A stretch of 64,000 nt of DNA from a bacterium. Lineage in GTDB: Bacteria > UBP15 > UBA6099. The translations under genes were made by a program, and so were the position numbers. Below are positions 18,545 to 27,501 of the stretch, piece by piece; positions within the stretch are counted from its first letter, which is position 1; each line of letters starts with the position of its first letter. Where the stretch lies: assembly GCA_029564595.1 (NCBI GenBank), contig JAKQPS010000044.1:62001-126000 (forward strand), in the 5' to 3' direction. Below the pieces are notes generated by a model. That model saw only the letters and a list, made by a program, of their open reading frames with translations. It did not search any database and was not told where the DNA came from.

Positions 18545-20374
18545 ATGATAACGAAACGCGGCGCGAAAACAACCCTCCTTGTCTTCGCCGCCCTTGCGGC
18601 AGGGTACGTCTTGTTTCATGCGGGAACGCTCGACCTTACGAGGCTGTGGACGGACGAGATCCGCACGGCGAACGCCGCCGCGATAGGCTGTCCGTACAAG
18701 GCCGCGCAATACGCCTCCACAGCCGATCCTGACGGAATCGCCTACAGCGCAGTCGCATCAATCGCGGTTAAACTTGCCGGCCCATCCGAAACTTCCCTCA
18801 GATTCCCCGCTCTCATTTTCGGGGCTCTCTGCATCCCGCTTTTATTTTTGATTCTTTCGCGCGCGACCCCGGCGGGCGTTTCAATCGTCGCTCCGCTTGC
18901 CCTGTTCTTCTCCCCGCCTCTATTGTTCGCATCCATGACCGCGCGCGGATACTCAATGTTCGTTTTCTTCGCCCTTGCCGCTCTTCTTGCGACGCTCCGA
19001 GCGGCGGAATCCGGCATCTCTAAAATGCGCGCCGCTTTGCTATTCGTCTCTTTTGCCGTCGCGTCCTTGATCGATCTGAATATCTGGATCGCGCTCCCAG
19101 CCGGAGCGGCTATTGTTTTCATGAAACGAAGAAATGCCGGAGACGTCCTTAGATACGCGGCGGTCGCATTCGCGGGACTCGCTCCCGCTCTGGCGCTTCG
19201 GCTTGCCATGCCCGGATTTGCGCCTCCATCTCCTGAATCCCCCGCAGACATCGACGCATGGCGCCTTTTGGTTATGACTTACACTGGAGCATACGGCGGC
19301 TTTACGCCCGCCAACGCCGCTCTCGCCGCCGCCTCATTTCCTCTTGCCCTCCACGGCTTATACCACTCGTTGCGTTTCCACCGCTCCAGTCTCGTTCACA
19401 TTTTTATATGGTTCGCATTCATCGCGTTCGCTGCGGTCGCTCTCTCGGGCGCGTCCACGGTTTCGCTCAAAAAGATAATCCCCCTGATTGCCCTGCTGGC
19501 TCCTTTTGCCTGCCTGATCTTTTCCGTATCTCCCTGTGCCTTCGCGTCGAACTTGCTCAAGCGCGACATGGCCGGAGTCTACTCTATAACGACATTTATA
19601 CGAATGGCCGCGACCGGGTTTATCATTCTCTTTTCCCTTGTGTTTTACGTCGCCTACACCGTTAAATGCGTTTCTCAAACACATTTCCGTGAGAGAGAAA
19701 ACTGGAGGGAGCCTATCTCCGAAATAGCCTCCGGCGCGGCTCCCGGCGACGCGCTCGTCGTGAAGGCTTCAGACTCCGTCGCCATCTCCTACTTCATTAA
19801 ACCCGAAGACGCCGCCAAGCTGAACATCGTCAAAGTCGAAACGCCCGAAGAGGCCGCGGCCGCTCTTAGATATCATCCCCGTTCTTGGTTGATCGCAAGA
19901 GACAGGTCCATTCGAGGAATAGAAACTGGGCGCGAAACAGACTGGCGCATCCGTTCCCCTTTCGCCAAACGCTTCGGCGGCGCGCTCGGCGACATCCTCT
20001 TTTTTAACTTCGACGGATACTTCATCGACTCCGCGTCGGAATTTATCATCGCGTCTAGCGCGCCCGCCGGGACTGCCTCGGATTCGCCTCTCCATATCCG
20101 TTGCTCCCCTGCCCCCGGACGCTCATGCTCCTTCAAAGTGTTCCTGCCGGAGTCGGACGAGTATTCATTTCTGTTGACCGCTCCCGGATCGGATTCCGAT
20201 TTCAGCTTTTCCGTTTCTTTCTGCGGGGAACCGAGACTGCTTGCCGCCGGCCCCGGCGAGGCCGCCGTCCTGTCCGGCAAGTTCCGCGCAGGCTCGTGCG
20301 AGGTGGATATTTCATTCGCAGACCCCGCCCCTTCTTCATTGCGCGTAGGTATCTCTAAAAAAGAACCCTTGTGA
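18545..20374 (+). CDS. GT39/PMT-like polytopic membrane glycosyltransferase
   Basis: A 609-residue membrane protein with about ten hydrophobic helices in its first 400 residues and a soluble C-terminal domain of about 200 residues. The N-terminal acidic pair in LTRLWTDEIRTANAAAIG sits in the first periplasmic loop, as in lipid-phosphate-sugar-dependent transferases of the PMT/ArnT type. DPDGIAYSAVASIAVKLAGPSETSLRFPALIFG fits the same region. The soluble tail ends in a beta-rich segment. Two other genes here (43147 and 51043) share the layout. Sugar and acceptor are unknown. It probably shares a transcript with the preceding radical SAM gene. Confidence 0.75.
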   Translation: MITKRGAKTTLLVFAALAAGYVLFHAGTLDLTRLWTDEIRTANAAAIGCPYKAAQYASTADPDGIAYSAVASIAVKLAGPSETSLRFPALIFGALCIPLLFLILSRATPAGVSIVAPLALFFSPPLLFASMTARGYSMFVFFALAALLATLRAAESGISKMRAALLFVSFAVASLIDLNIWIALPAGAAIVFMKRRNAGDVLRYAAVAFAGLAPALALRLAMPGFAPPSPESPADIDAWRLLVMTYTGAYGGFTPANAALAAASFPLALHGLYHSLRFHRSSLVHIFIWFAFIAFAAVALSGASTVSLKKIIPLIALLAPFACLIFSVSPCAFASNLLKRDMAGVYSITTFIRMAATGFIILFSLVFYVAYTVKCVSQTHFRERENWREPISEIASGAAPGDALVVKASDSVAISYFIKPEDAAKLNIVKVETPEEAAAALRYHPRSWLIARDRSIRGIETGRETDWRIRSPFAKRFGGALGDILFFNFDGYFIDSASEFIIASSAPAGTASDSPLHIRCSPAPGRSCSFKVFLPESDEYSFLLTAPGSDSDFSFSVSFCGEPRLLAAGPGEAAVLSGKFRAGSCEVDISFADPAPSSLRVGISKKEPL

Positions 20375-20393
20375 TTTTCGGAGACTCTCTATC

Positions 20394-21473
20394 ATGATTG
20401 AGCTTCGCGAAGGAAAAGCCATAGACGTGCTCAGGGACGACGGCGACGCGGTGGAACTCCTCGTCGAATGCGGCGGCAAACAAGTCAAAGCCGTCTGCTA
20501 CCCCGCTCTCACCGGCCCGGTCTCTCCGGGCGACACGCTTCTGTTGAACACCACAGCCGTCCGCCTCGAACTCGGCTCCGGCGGAAGGCACTTCGTAGCG
20601 GCGAATCTTTCCAGCCCCGAAAAGGAACTCTCCCCTTCGAACGGCCACATAATGAAACTGCGCTACACTCCCTCCCAGTGCCGCGCCGCCTGCGCCGAAG
20701 AAGAAGGCTCTCCGCATCGCGCCGCCATCGAATCCTTCAATTCCCTCGCTGGCGCGCCCGTAATCATCGGTGGTCTTCACAGCATGGTCGCCCCTGTCTG
20801 CGCCGCCCTTAAGTCCGCGCGCCCGAAAATAAATATCGTTTACATCATGACCGACGGAGCCTGTCTGCCGCTGGCATTCAGCAGAACAGCGCGCGCGCTT
20901 AAAGACAAAGGCATAATCTCCGCCACCGTCACTTGCGGCAACGCGTTCGGAGGCGACATCGAAACCGTGACCAAATTCTCCGCGCTCGCAGCGGCCCGCT
21001 CCGCGCTCGCCGCTGACGCGATTGTGGTCGCAATGGGCGTCGGCATCGCCGGAACCGGAACCCGCCTCGGCCACGCCGGACTCGAAGTCGGCGAATGGAT
21101 AAACGCCGCCGCCGCCCTCGGTGGAACTCCGGTCGTCGTTCCGAGACTGAGCTTCGCCGACGAAAGAGAGCGGCATCGCGGGGTCAGCCATCACACTCTC
21201 TCAGCTTTGACTGTCGCCGCCCTCGCCCGCGCCCGCGTCGCACTCCCGTTACTGCCTCCCGATCAGGCTTCACTTGTCAAACAGCAACTTGCCGAATCCG
21301 GAGCAGCCGCGCGGCACGACATCGTCGAGGCGGACGGCTCAGCGGCCGTCCCCGCGCTCGAACAAGCCAGCATCCGCGTCACCACCATGGGCCGAGGTCC
21401 CGACGCCGACCCTGCTTTCTTCCTCGCCTGCGGAGCCGCCGCCTCTGTTGCCGAACGCCTCTTGAGCCGCTAG
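20394..21473 (+). CDS. DUF3866 family protein
   Basis: A 359-residue cytoplasmic protein matching the DUF3866 family, whose function is unknown. The N-terminal beta-rich part (LREGKAIDVLRDDGDAVELL, GDTLLLNTTAVRLELGSGG) is followed by a Rossmann-like part. That part contains HIMKLRYTPSQCRAACAEEE, VIIGGLHSMVAPVCAALKS, YIMTDGACLPLAFSRTARAL, VTCGNAFGGDIETVTKFSAL and MGVGIAGTGTRLGHAG. Conserved glycine and aspartate clusters suggest an enzyme. It starts 19 nt after the GT39-like gene and precedes the MoxR/VWA pair; a shared operon is likely. Confidence 0.85.
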   Translation: MIELREGKAIDVLRDDGDAVELLVECGGKQVKAVCYPALTGPVSPGDTLLLNTTAVRLELGSGGRHFVAANLSSPEKELSPSNGHIMKLRYTPSQCRAACAEEEGSPHRAAIESFNSLAGAPVIIGGLHSMVAPVCAALKSARPKINIVYIMTDGACLPLAFSRTARALKDKGIISATVTCGNAFGGDIETVTKFSALAAARSALAADAIVVAMGVGIAGTGTRLGHAGLEVGEWINAAAALGGTPVVVPRLSFADERERHRGVSHHTLSALTVAALARARVALPLLPPDQASLVKQQLAESGAAARHDIVEADGSAAVPALEQASIRVTTMGRGPDADPAFFLACGAAASVAERLLSR

Positions 21474-21535
21474 ACTTTTGTCCGGCGCTCCGGCCTTTCG
21501 CCCGACGCGCCAATATCTCGACTGGATGAACGCCG

Positions 21536-22354
21536 ATGAAAAAGCAATTCAAAGGTACCGAAAGCTACATCGCCTCCGACGCCTTGAGCGAAGTGGTCAA
21601 CGCCGCGACCGCTCTCGGACGCCCGCTGCTCGTCAAAGGCGAACCCGGAACAGGCAAAACTCTTCTCGCGCACGCCGTCGCCAAAGACCTCGGCAAACGC
21701 CTTCTCGTCTGGAACGTCAAATCCACAACCAAAGCCCGCGACGGCCTCTACATCTACGACACCGTCCAAAGACTCCACGACAGCCGTTTCAGCGACCACG
21801 ACGTCTCCGACATCAAAAACTACATCAGGATGGGAAAACTCGGCGAAGCTTTTACAGCCGACGAACAAGTCGTCCTCCTCATCGACGAAATCGACAAGGC
21901 CGACCTCGAATTCCCCAACGACCTGCTCAACGAACTCGACGAAATGTCCTTCCACATCCACGAGACGGACGAGACGATTTCCGCCCGACACCGCCCCATC
22001 GTCATCATCACCAGCAACAACGAAAAAGAACTCCCGGACGCGTTCCTGCGAAGATGCCTCTTCCATTTCATAGCATTCCCGGACGAACAGATGATGGAGC
22101 GCATCGTCAAAGTCCATCACCCGGACATCGAAAACAAGCTGCTCGCCGAAATCATTAAAAAATTCTACTGGGTGCGAAGCTTGGATTCCCTTCGAAAAAA
22201 ACCGTCCACAAGCGAAATCATCGACTGGGTCAGCGCCCTCGTTTCAGGCGGCGTCGACCCGCGCAGAATCAAAAAGGAAGTTCCGTTCCTCGGCGTCCTC
22301 ATCAAAAAAGAACAGGACATCGACATCGTTCTGGCTCAGGCAAACCCGTACTGA
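21536..22354 (+). CDS. MoxR-family AAA+ ATPase
   Basis: A 272-residue AAA+ ATPase with Walker A VKGEPGTGKTLLAHAVA (about 35-50), Walker B VVLLIDEIDKADLEFPNDLL, sensor 1 IVIITSNNEKELPDAFLRRC and an arginine finger RRC. MoxR ATPases act as chaperones that mature or activate partner proteins, usually with a von Willebrand factor A protein encoded next door. That is the arrangement here, with the partner 29 nt downstream. The natural client cannot be told from the window. Confidence 0.92.
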   Translation: MKKQFKGTESYIASDALSEVVNAATALGRPLLVKGEPGTGKTLLAHAVAKDLGKRLLVWNVKSTTKARDGLYIYDTVQRLHDSRFSDHDVSDIKNYIRMGKLGEAFTADEQVVLLIDEIDKADLEFPNDLLNELDEMSFHIHETDETISARHRPIVIITSNNEKELPDAFLRRCLFHFIAFPDEQMMERIVKVHHPDIENKLLAEIIKKFYWVRSLDSLRKKPSTSEIIDWVSALVSGGVDPRRIKKEVPFLGVLIKKEQDIDIVLAQANPY

Positions 22355-22383
22355 CGCAACGCCGCGCGCCGAGAAAGGATTTT

Positions 22384-23628
22384 ATGTTCACCGGCTTTTT
22401 TTTCACCCTCAAACGCTTCGGCGTCCCGGTCTCCATCAACGAGTGGATGACCCTGCAAGAAGCGTTGAAGGCGGGCCTCACAGACGCAAGCCTCAGCGTC
22501 TTCTACCGTTTGGCCCGCGCAATCCTTGTTAAGAATGAATCTTATTATGACCGCTACGACCGCGCGTTCGCGGAATATTTCAAAGGAATCGAGAGCGACG
22601 ACATACTTGTGGACGAAATACTCAAGGGGCTTGAAGAAGTCGATCCACTGACTCTGACTGAAGCGGAAAAAAGACTGCTTCAAGCGCTCCCGCTGGAAGA
22701 AGTTCTTGAAAACTTCCGCAAGCAGTGGGAAGAAGGGCACTTCAAAGGACACGTCGGCGGCGACCGCGCCATCGGCACAGGCGGCAGGTCCACTCAAGGC
22801 GCTTTCGGTTACAACCCAGCAGGCATCAGAATCGGACAAGGATACGGCAGGCACGGCTCCGCCATCCAGATCGCGGAAAAACGGGAGTTCCGCAACTACT
22901 CCAGCGACATGATTCTCGATACCCGCATCCTGCGTGTCGCCTTGTCAAAACTCAGAACATTGCTCCCGGAAGGCCCTTTCGACGAACTTGACATCGACAA
23001 CACCATCGATAAAACCTGCCGCAACGCCGGCGACCTCGAACTCGTGTGGAAACGAAGCAGAAAAAATAAAATTAAAGTCCTTTTAGTCATGGACGTGGGC
23101 GGCTCAATGGAGCCATACCATTGGGCTGTCAGCAAGCTGTTCAGCGCCGCCAAATCGCAGATCAAAGACCTCAAACACTATTACTTCCACAACTGCGTAT
23201 ATCAGGACCTCTGGACGGACATCGAGCGCAGCTCCTCCGTCCCGACTTCCGAAGTGATGAGCCAATACGACAAAGATTACAAAGTCATATACGTCGGAGA
23301 CGCCAGCATGGCCCCGAGCGAGTTGCTTGACGTCAACGGCTGCATTGAGTATTTTTACCGCAACGAAGAAGCCGGAATATGGTGGCTGCACAAACTCATG
23401 GCCCGGTTCCCGGCGTCCGTCTGGCTCAACCCCATGCGAAGGCGCATCTTCGAAACATCCCTGTCGGGCCGCATGATCTCCAAAATCTTTCCCATGTTCG
23501 AACTGACCCTCGACGGATTGGACGAAGCAATCCGCGCCCTCCTTAAACCCAAACGCCCCAGAATTACCACAGAGGAAATCCAGTCTTTCATAAACCGCCG
23601 CAACCGTCCGTATCAAATAATGTACTGA
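22384..23628 (+). CDS. VWA domain-containing protein (CoxE-like)
   Basis: A 414-residue partner of the preceding MoxR ATPase. The N-terminal 200 residues are helical and contain KRFGVPVSINEWMTLQEALKAGL, typical of CoxE-like proteins. The VWA domain begins at KIKVLLVMDVGGSMEPYH. The metal-binding motif reads D-V-G-G-S instead of the classical D-x-S-x-S, so the first serine of the MIDAS is replaced by glycine. HNCVYQDLW and VIYVGDASMAPSEL carry later MIDAS-like residues. CoxE/MoxR pairs assist metalloenzyme maturation in carbon monoxide dehydrogenase systems. The nearby MoaD/AOR genes make a metalloenzyme client attractive, but they are on the opposite strand. Confidence 0.88.
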   Translation: MFTGFFFTLKRFGVPVSINEWMTLQEALKAGLTDASLSVFYRLARAILVKNESYYDRYDRAFAEYFKGIESDDILVDEILKGLEEVDPLTLTEAEKRLLQALPLEEVLENFRKQWEEGHFKGHVGGDRAIGTGGRSTQGAFGYNPAGIRIGQGYGRHGSAIQIAEKREFRNYSSDMILDTRILRVALSKLRTLLPEGPFDELDIDNTIDKTCRNAGDLELVWKRSRKNKIKVLLVMDVGGSMEPYHWAVSKLFSAAKSQIKDLKHYYFHNCVYQDLWTDIERSSSVPTSEVMSQYDKDYKVIYVGDASMAPSELLDVNGCIEYFYRNEEAGIWWLHKLMARFPASVWLNPMRRRIFETSLSGRMISKIFPMFELTLDGLDEAIRALLKPKRPRITTEEIQSFINRRNRPYQIMY

Positions 23629-23688
23629 ACCATAAATATCGCCGAAAGTTTTTTGGATAATAATGCCGAGCCTTGTTTCCGCGTCGCT

Positions 23689-23949
23689 TCAGCCGCCGCC
23701 GGTGGGCGGAAGAATATGCAGCGTGTCTCCCTCTTTCAAGCGAGTGGACACTCCCCGCATAAAAACTATGTTCTCTTCATTCAGAAAAATATGGCAGGAA
23801 TTCAAAACCCGGTTAAAATCAGTTCCGAAACTGCTCTTCAGGTGGCGGATAACATCCTTTACGTTCGCGGCCCGGCATAAAATCTCGTCCGATCCCGCCC
23901 GCGCGCGCAACGCCGCGTAGAACCTAACCGTCACTTCCGGCTTGTCCAT
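23689..23949 (-). CDS. MoaD/ThiS-family sulfur carrier protein
   Basis: An 86-residue ubiquitin-like sulfur carrier (VTVRFYAALRARAGSDEI, FLNEENIVFMRGVSTRLKEGDTLHILPPTGGG). MoaD-type proteins end in Gly-Gly, whose carboxylate is adenylated and thiocarboxylated to deliver sulfur into molybdopterin. Here the end is GGG, one residue longer than usual. The ATG overlaps the stop of the aldehyde:ferredoxin oxidoreductase gene by one base (TAATG). A dedicated MoaD beside a tungstopterin enzyme is a recurrent arrangement, so it probably serves that cofactor. Confidence 0.88.
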   Translation of the reverse strand: MDKPEVTVRFYAALRARAGSDEILCRAANVKDVIRHLKSSFGTDFNRVLNSCHIFLNEENIVFMRGVSTRLKEGDTLHILPPTGGG

Positions 23950-25862
23950 TACTTTGACGCCGAAATCCCTATGCCGAGTTTGGCAAGCTTCTTCTTTTTC
24001 GGAACGCCCGTCGCGTCCCAGCCGCGAACCTTGTAGTAGCCGGGAAGCATCTTGGCCATCGCCGCCCTGAGCGGCGGCCTTTTCGGGTCGAGCTTCTCGT
24101 CCATGAACCTTCCAGGCAGCGTGTCCTGCGCCGCGCCTTCTCTCACATTAAACATACGCTCAATGTTGTATCCCCGCTCTCCCGCCTGCAAGAATTTTCC
24201 CAGCGTCATCTTCATCCCGGTCAGTTTTCCTATCACCAGAGAGTGCGGAATCATCACCGGCATGTTCATCGGCATCCCCCACGGCAGTATCATCGCCGTG
24301 TGGTCCATCGCAAGCCCGGACACTCCCAGAACCTTCGATATTATCTTCGACAGAAGTCCTCGTTTGTTTATCTTGTGCAGAAGCTTGTGCATTATGGCGT
24401 ACGTCGTAAAAATACAATTTCCCGACGCGCTTACCGCCTCGAAAATATTCTGTTGAAAAACAGTCCACGCCGCCTTGGACGCCGGCGAATACGGGTCCAT
24501 AGTAATTGGCCCCGTGCGCTCCATGAAAATCATATACCCCGCGTTGATGTGGCAGCCTCCCCTGTTGGACACCGCATATCCCAGCCCCATTCCGACCGAC
24601 GACCGCGGATCATAACAAGCCACTTCCAGCCCCCGCGCGTTAATCGCGAACTCCTCGCCGCCATATTTCCTTGCCATCGCCCGCGATCCCTCGGCTATGT
24701 CGTTCCCGATTCCCCGCCTGTGCGCTATGTCTTCCAGCAACTGCTCCATCCATCCGAACTCCCCGAATTTTAAGTCCGATTTCAGCAACCCCTTCTGCGT
24801 CAACTCAATGGCAAAGCCTATCGAGTTTCCGCAGCTTATCGTGTCTAGTCCCAGCAAATCCATCTGCCGATTCCATTTATTGATGAGCGTCAAATCATTG
24901 TTCAGGATATTGGAGCCGAAAAGCCCCAGCGTCTCGAACTCCGGCCCCTTCACTTGTTTGCCGTCCACCTCGACCACTCTACCGCAACGGATCGGGCACG
25001 ACAGGCAGCCCATGTTTTTCACAAGATATTTTTCAGCCAGCGTCTCGCCGCTTATCATCTCGGCGTCCTCATATCTGCCCCGGCTGAAATTCGCCGTCGG
25101 CAGCGCGTTGCTCAGATTTATCGGGTTGACCAGATTGGCGGTTCCGTACTTCGGCAGCGTTTCGCCCGTCGTTGGATGGCTCTTGAGCATGTCGATCCAG
25201 TTCTTTACCGCTTTCTTAAATCCTTCCGGGTCCGCCGCCTCTATCTTTTTCGAGCCTTTCGCCTGCAACGCCTTAAGGTTCTTTGAACCCGCCACAGCGC
25301 CGAGTCCGCACCTGCCCGCCGCCCTTTCCTGCGAAATCAGACACGCGTATTTCACAAGATTCTCCCCCGCAGGCCCTATCACCAGCTTGCCGGTCTTCGG
25401 GCTTAGCGCCTCCTGCGTTTTCTCCGTGTCCAATCCCCACAGATGAGACGCGTCCTTTATCTCCGCCCCTTTTTCCGTGATGTCTATATAAACCGGTTTG
25501 TCCGCCTTGCCTGTTATCACAATCCCGTCGTACCCGCACCGCTTAAGCTGAACGCCGAAGTCGCCCCCGCAGTTGGACGCCCCGATGGCCCCCGTCAGAG
25601 GACTCTTCGCCGACACGTTGAATCGGCTGGTGCACGGCGCGTTGCTTCCCGTAAGCGGCCCAGTGTTGACTATCAGCATCGCTTCAGGCGACAGAGGGTC
25701 TATCCCCGCCTTCTGGTTGTCCATAAGTATCTTCGTCGCCAAGCTCTTGTTGCCGATGTAAAGTTCCCTGTCGCGGTCGGTCACGTCGAATTCCGAGACC
25801 TCCCCCGTGGAAAGATTCACCTTCAGCATGTTTCCCATATAGCCTTTGAACTTAGTCGCCAT
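23949..25862 (-). CDS. aldehyde:ferredoxin oxidoreductase (tungsten enzyme)
   Basis: A 637-residue member of the AOR family, which oxidises aldehydes to acids with ferredoxin using a bis-pterin tungsten centre and a [4Fe-4S] cluster. The N-terminal domain (GYMGNMLKVNLSTGEVSEF, YIGNKSLATKILMDNQKAG) and the pterin-binding GPLTGSNAPCTSRFNVSAKSPLTG-like stretch are recognisable. The cluster-binding cysteines lie in NMGCLSCPIRCGRVVEVDG, with a later cysteine in the DTISCGNSIGFAIELTQKG region. The sequence ends with a Lys-rich tail. It is co-transcribed with the MoaD-like gene. Aldehyde substrate unknown; molybdenum cannot be excluded. Confidence 0.93.
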   Translation of the reverse strand: MATKFKGYMGNMLKVNLSTGEVSEFDVTDRDRELYIGNKSLATKILMDNQKAGIDPLSPEAMLIVNTGPLTGSNAPCTSRFNVSAKSPLTGAIGASNCGGDFGVQLKRCGYDGIVITGKADKPVYIDITEKGAEIKDASHLWGLDTEKTQEALSPKTGKLVIGPAGENLVKYACLISQERAAGRCGLGAVAGSKNLKALQAKGSKKIEAADPEGFKKAVKNWIDMLKSHPTTGETLPKYGTANLVNPINLSNALPTANFSRGRYEDAEMISGETLAEKYLVKNMGCLSCPIRCGRVVEVDGKQVKGPEFETLGLFGSNILNNDLTLINKWNRQMDLLGLDTISCGNSIGFAIELTQKGLLKSDLKFGEFGWMEQLLEDIAHRRGIGNDIAEGSRAMARKYGGEEFAINARGLEVACYDPRSSVGMGLGYAVSNRGGCHINAGYMIFMERTGPITMDPYSPASKAAWTVFQQNIFEAVSASGNCIFTTYAIMHKLLHKINKRGLLSKIISKVLGVSGLAMDHTAMILPWGMPMNMPVMIPHSLVIGKLTGMKMTLGKFLQAGERGYNIERMFNVREGAAQDTLPGRFMDEKLDPKRPPLRAAMAKMLPGYYKVRGWDATGVPKKKKLAKLGIGISASK

Positions 25863-25917
25863 TCCCGCTCCTCCGAAACGATGCTTGTTGTTTTTGTTGC
25901 GCCTCGGCTTTCGCGCG

Positions 25918-27405
25918 TTAAATCTTCTCCTTCAGATACTCCACCGCTTTTTTCAGTTGAACGTCCTTTTCGAGGTCCAAGCCCGTTTTCTGTTCCTCTT
26001 CTTCGTCCGGGTCCAGCGAATCTATAAAAAGAAGTCCCGTCTTTTCATCTATGCTCGCCTTAGTCCCGAACATCTGCGCCACATCGTCCACATTCAGATA
26101 GCGCTTGTTGTTGACCACCGTATAGTGAATGTCTTTAAGCGGATTCTTCTTGAAGACCACGCCGTTCTTTCCGTGAAGCTCGGATATCGCGAACTTGCCG
26201 ACTTTTCCGGGCGCGTGGCCATCGTCTTCATCTCCGTTGTCCGCCTTCTCGTGCGCGTCCACGCTGTCCTGCGACACCGCTATGTCAGGAATGATTCCGG
26301 ATTTGTTGATATCCCTCTTCTTCGCCGTAAGGTACTTATCCGTCGTAACCAGAATCGCCGAGTTGTCGCTCAGCCTGAAAACCGTCTGCACAAGCCCCTT
26401 GCCGAACGTCGTCTCCCCTATCAGAGTGGCCGCCTCGTGATCCTGAAGCGCCCCAGCCACTATCTCCGACGCCGACGCGCTGTACTTGTTAACCAACACC
26501 ACCGTCGGCACATTAACTATCTTTTTCCGCTTCGCGTAGTACGTGACCGTCCGTCCGCTCCTGCTCTCCCTATGCACAATCGGGCCTTCGTTCACGAACA
26601 ACCTTGCCACGTCGATCGCCGACGGCAGAAGCCCGCCGGGGTTGTATCTCAAATCCAATATCATCGCCTTCATGCCCTGCTTGTTGAACATCGTTATCTG
26701 CTCTTCCAGTTTCTCCGCCGAAAGCTCGCTGAACGTGTCCAGCTTCACATAGCCAATCTTGCCGTCCAGCATCTTCGCCGTGTTTATCGGCTTCAACTCT
26801 ATGATGTCCCTTACTATGTCGAATTCCTTGCCGTCCTCCTCGAAGCCCCTCCGCCAGATAGTGAGCTTGACCGGCGTCCCCTGTTCCCCGCGAATCCTCG
26901 CCACCGCGTCGTCCAGCGCCATTTCCTCCGTCGCCACCCCGTCTATCTTTATTATTATGTCCCCCGCCTTCAAACCGACTTTATAAGCCGGAGTTCCCTC
27001 TATCGGGGATATCACAGTCAACTGCTCATTCCTTATTCCGATAGTTATTCCTATGCCGCCGAACTTCCCCTTCGTGTCGATGGACATGTTGTTGTACGCC
27101 TTCGGGTCCATGAACCGGGTATACTGATCTCCGAGAGAGCGAAGCATGCCCCGAATCGCGCCATACGTCAGGTCCTTGGTCTTTTCCTCGGACACCGTGT
27201 CGTCGATATAGTTGCTTCTTACGATATCCAAAGCCTCGAACATGAGAGGGAACCGATCGTCGTATTGGCTCATTCCCTGAGCATGGATGTTCTCCACACC
27301 CAAAGCCCTTCTGATTTTCGATTCGTTCATGCCGCCGTAAAACGCCATCGTTATCACGGCGATAAGCATTGATAGTTGCAGCAGCGATTTTGCCGTTTTT
27401 TTCAT
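25918..27405 (-). CDS. S41-family carboxyl-terminal processing protease
   Basis: A 495-residue exported protease. A signal anchor occupies residues 7-24. A PDZ domain follows at about 105-185 (KFGGIGITIGIRNEQLTVIS, GLKAGDIIIKIDGVATEEM). The S41 catalytic domain contains MILDLRYNPGGLLPSAIDV, the likely nucleophile S311 in NKYSASASEIVAGAL and K336 in ETTFGKGLVQ, spaced 25 residues as in Tsp/CtpA. Beyond about residue 425 is an extra C-terminal module (YTVVNNKRYLNVDDVAQMFG) resembling the copper-amine-oxidase N-terminal-like domain. It is encoded downstream of ftsX, as S41 proteases often are with ftsEX. Cell-wall or envelope protein processing is the likely role. Confidence 0.93.
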   Translation of the reverse strand: MKKTAKSLLQLSMLIAVITMAFYGGMNESKIRRALGVENIHAQGMSQYDDRFPLMFEALDIVRSNYIDDTVSEEKTKDLTYGAIRGMLRSLGDQYTRFMDPKAYNNMSIDTKGKFGGIGITIGIRNEQLTVISPIEGTPAYKVGLKAGDIIIKIDGVATEEMALDDAVARIRGEQGTPVKLTIWRRGFEEDGKEFDIVRDIIELKPINTAKMLDGKIGYVKLDTFSELSAEKLEEQITMFNKQGMKAMILDLRYNPGGLLPSAIDVARLFVNEGPIVHRESRSGRTVTYYAKRKKIVNVPTVVLVNKYSASASEIVAGALQDHEAATLIGETTFGKGLVQTVFRLSDNSAILVTTDKYLTAKKRDINKSGIIPDIAVSQDSVDAHEKADNGDEDDGHAPGKVGKFAISELHGKNGVVFKKNPLKDIHYTVVNNKRYLNVDDVAQMFGTKASIDEKTGLLFIDSLDPDEEEEQKTGLDLEKDVQLKKAVEYLKEKI

Positions 27406-27501
27406 GTCGCTTCTCCTATAATGTTGTCGCTTGGATTAGTATAGTATTATTATTCTGGATTGGCAAAAAATGAACGGCTCGGATGATATCCTGCGCTGAC
27501 T

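Noticed and set aside
25846-27372. A 508-codon open frame on the plus strand opposite the S41 protease
   Set aside because: It is the antisense shadow of a well-supported S41 protease gene. Its translation is Arg/His/Val-rich low-quality sequence with no ribosome binding site or family match.
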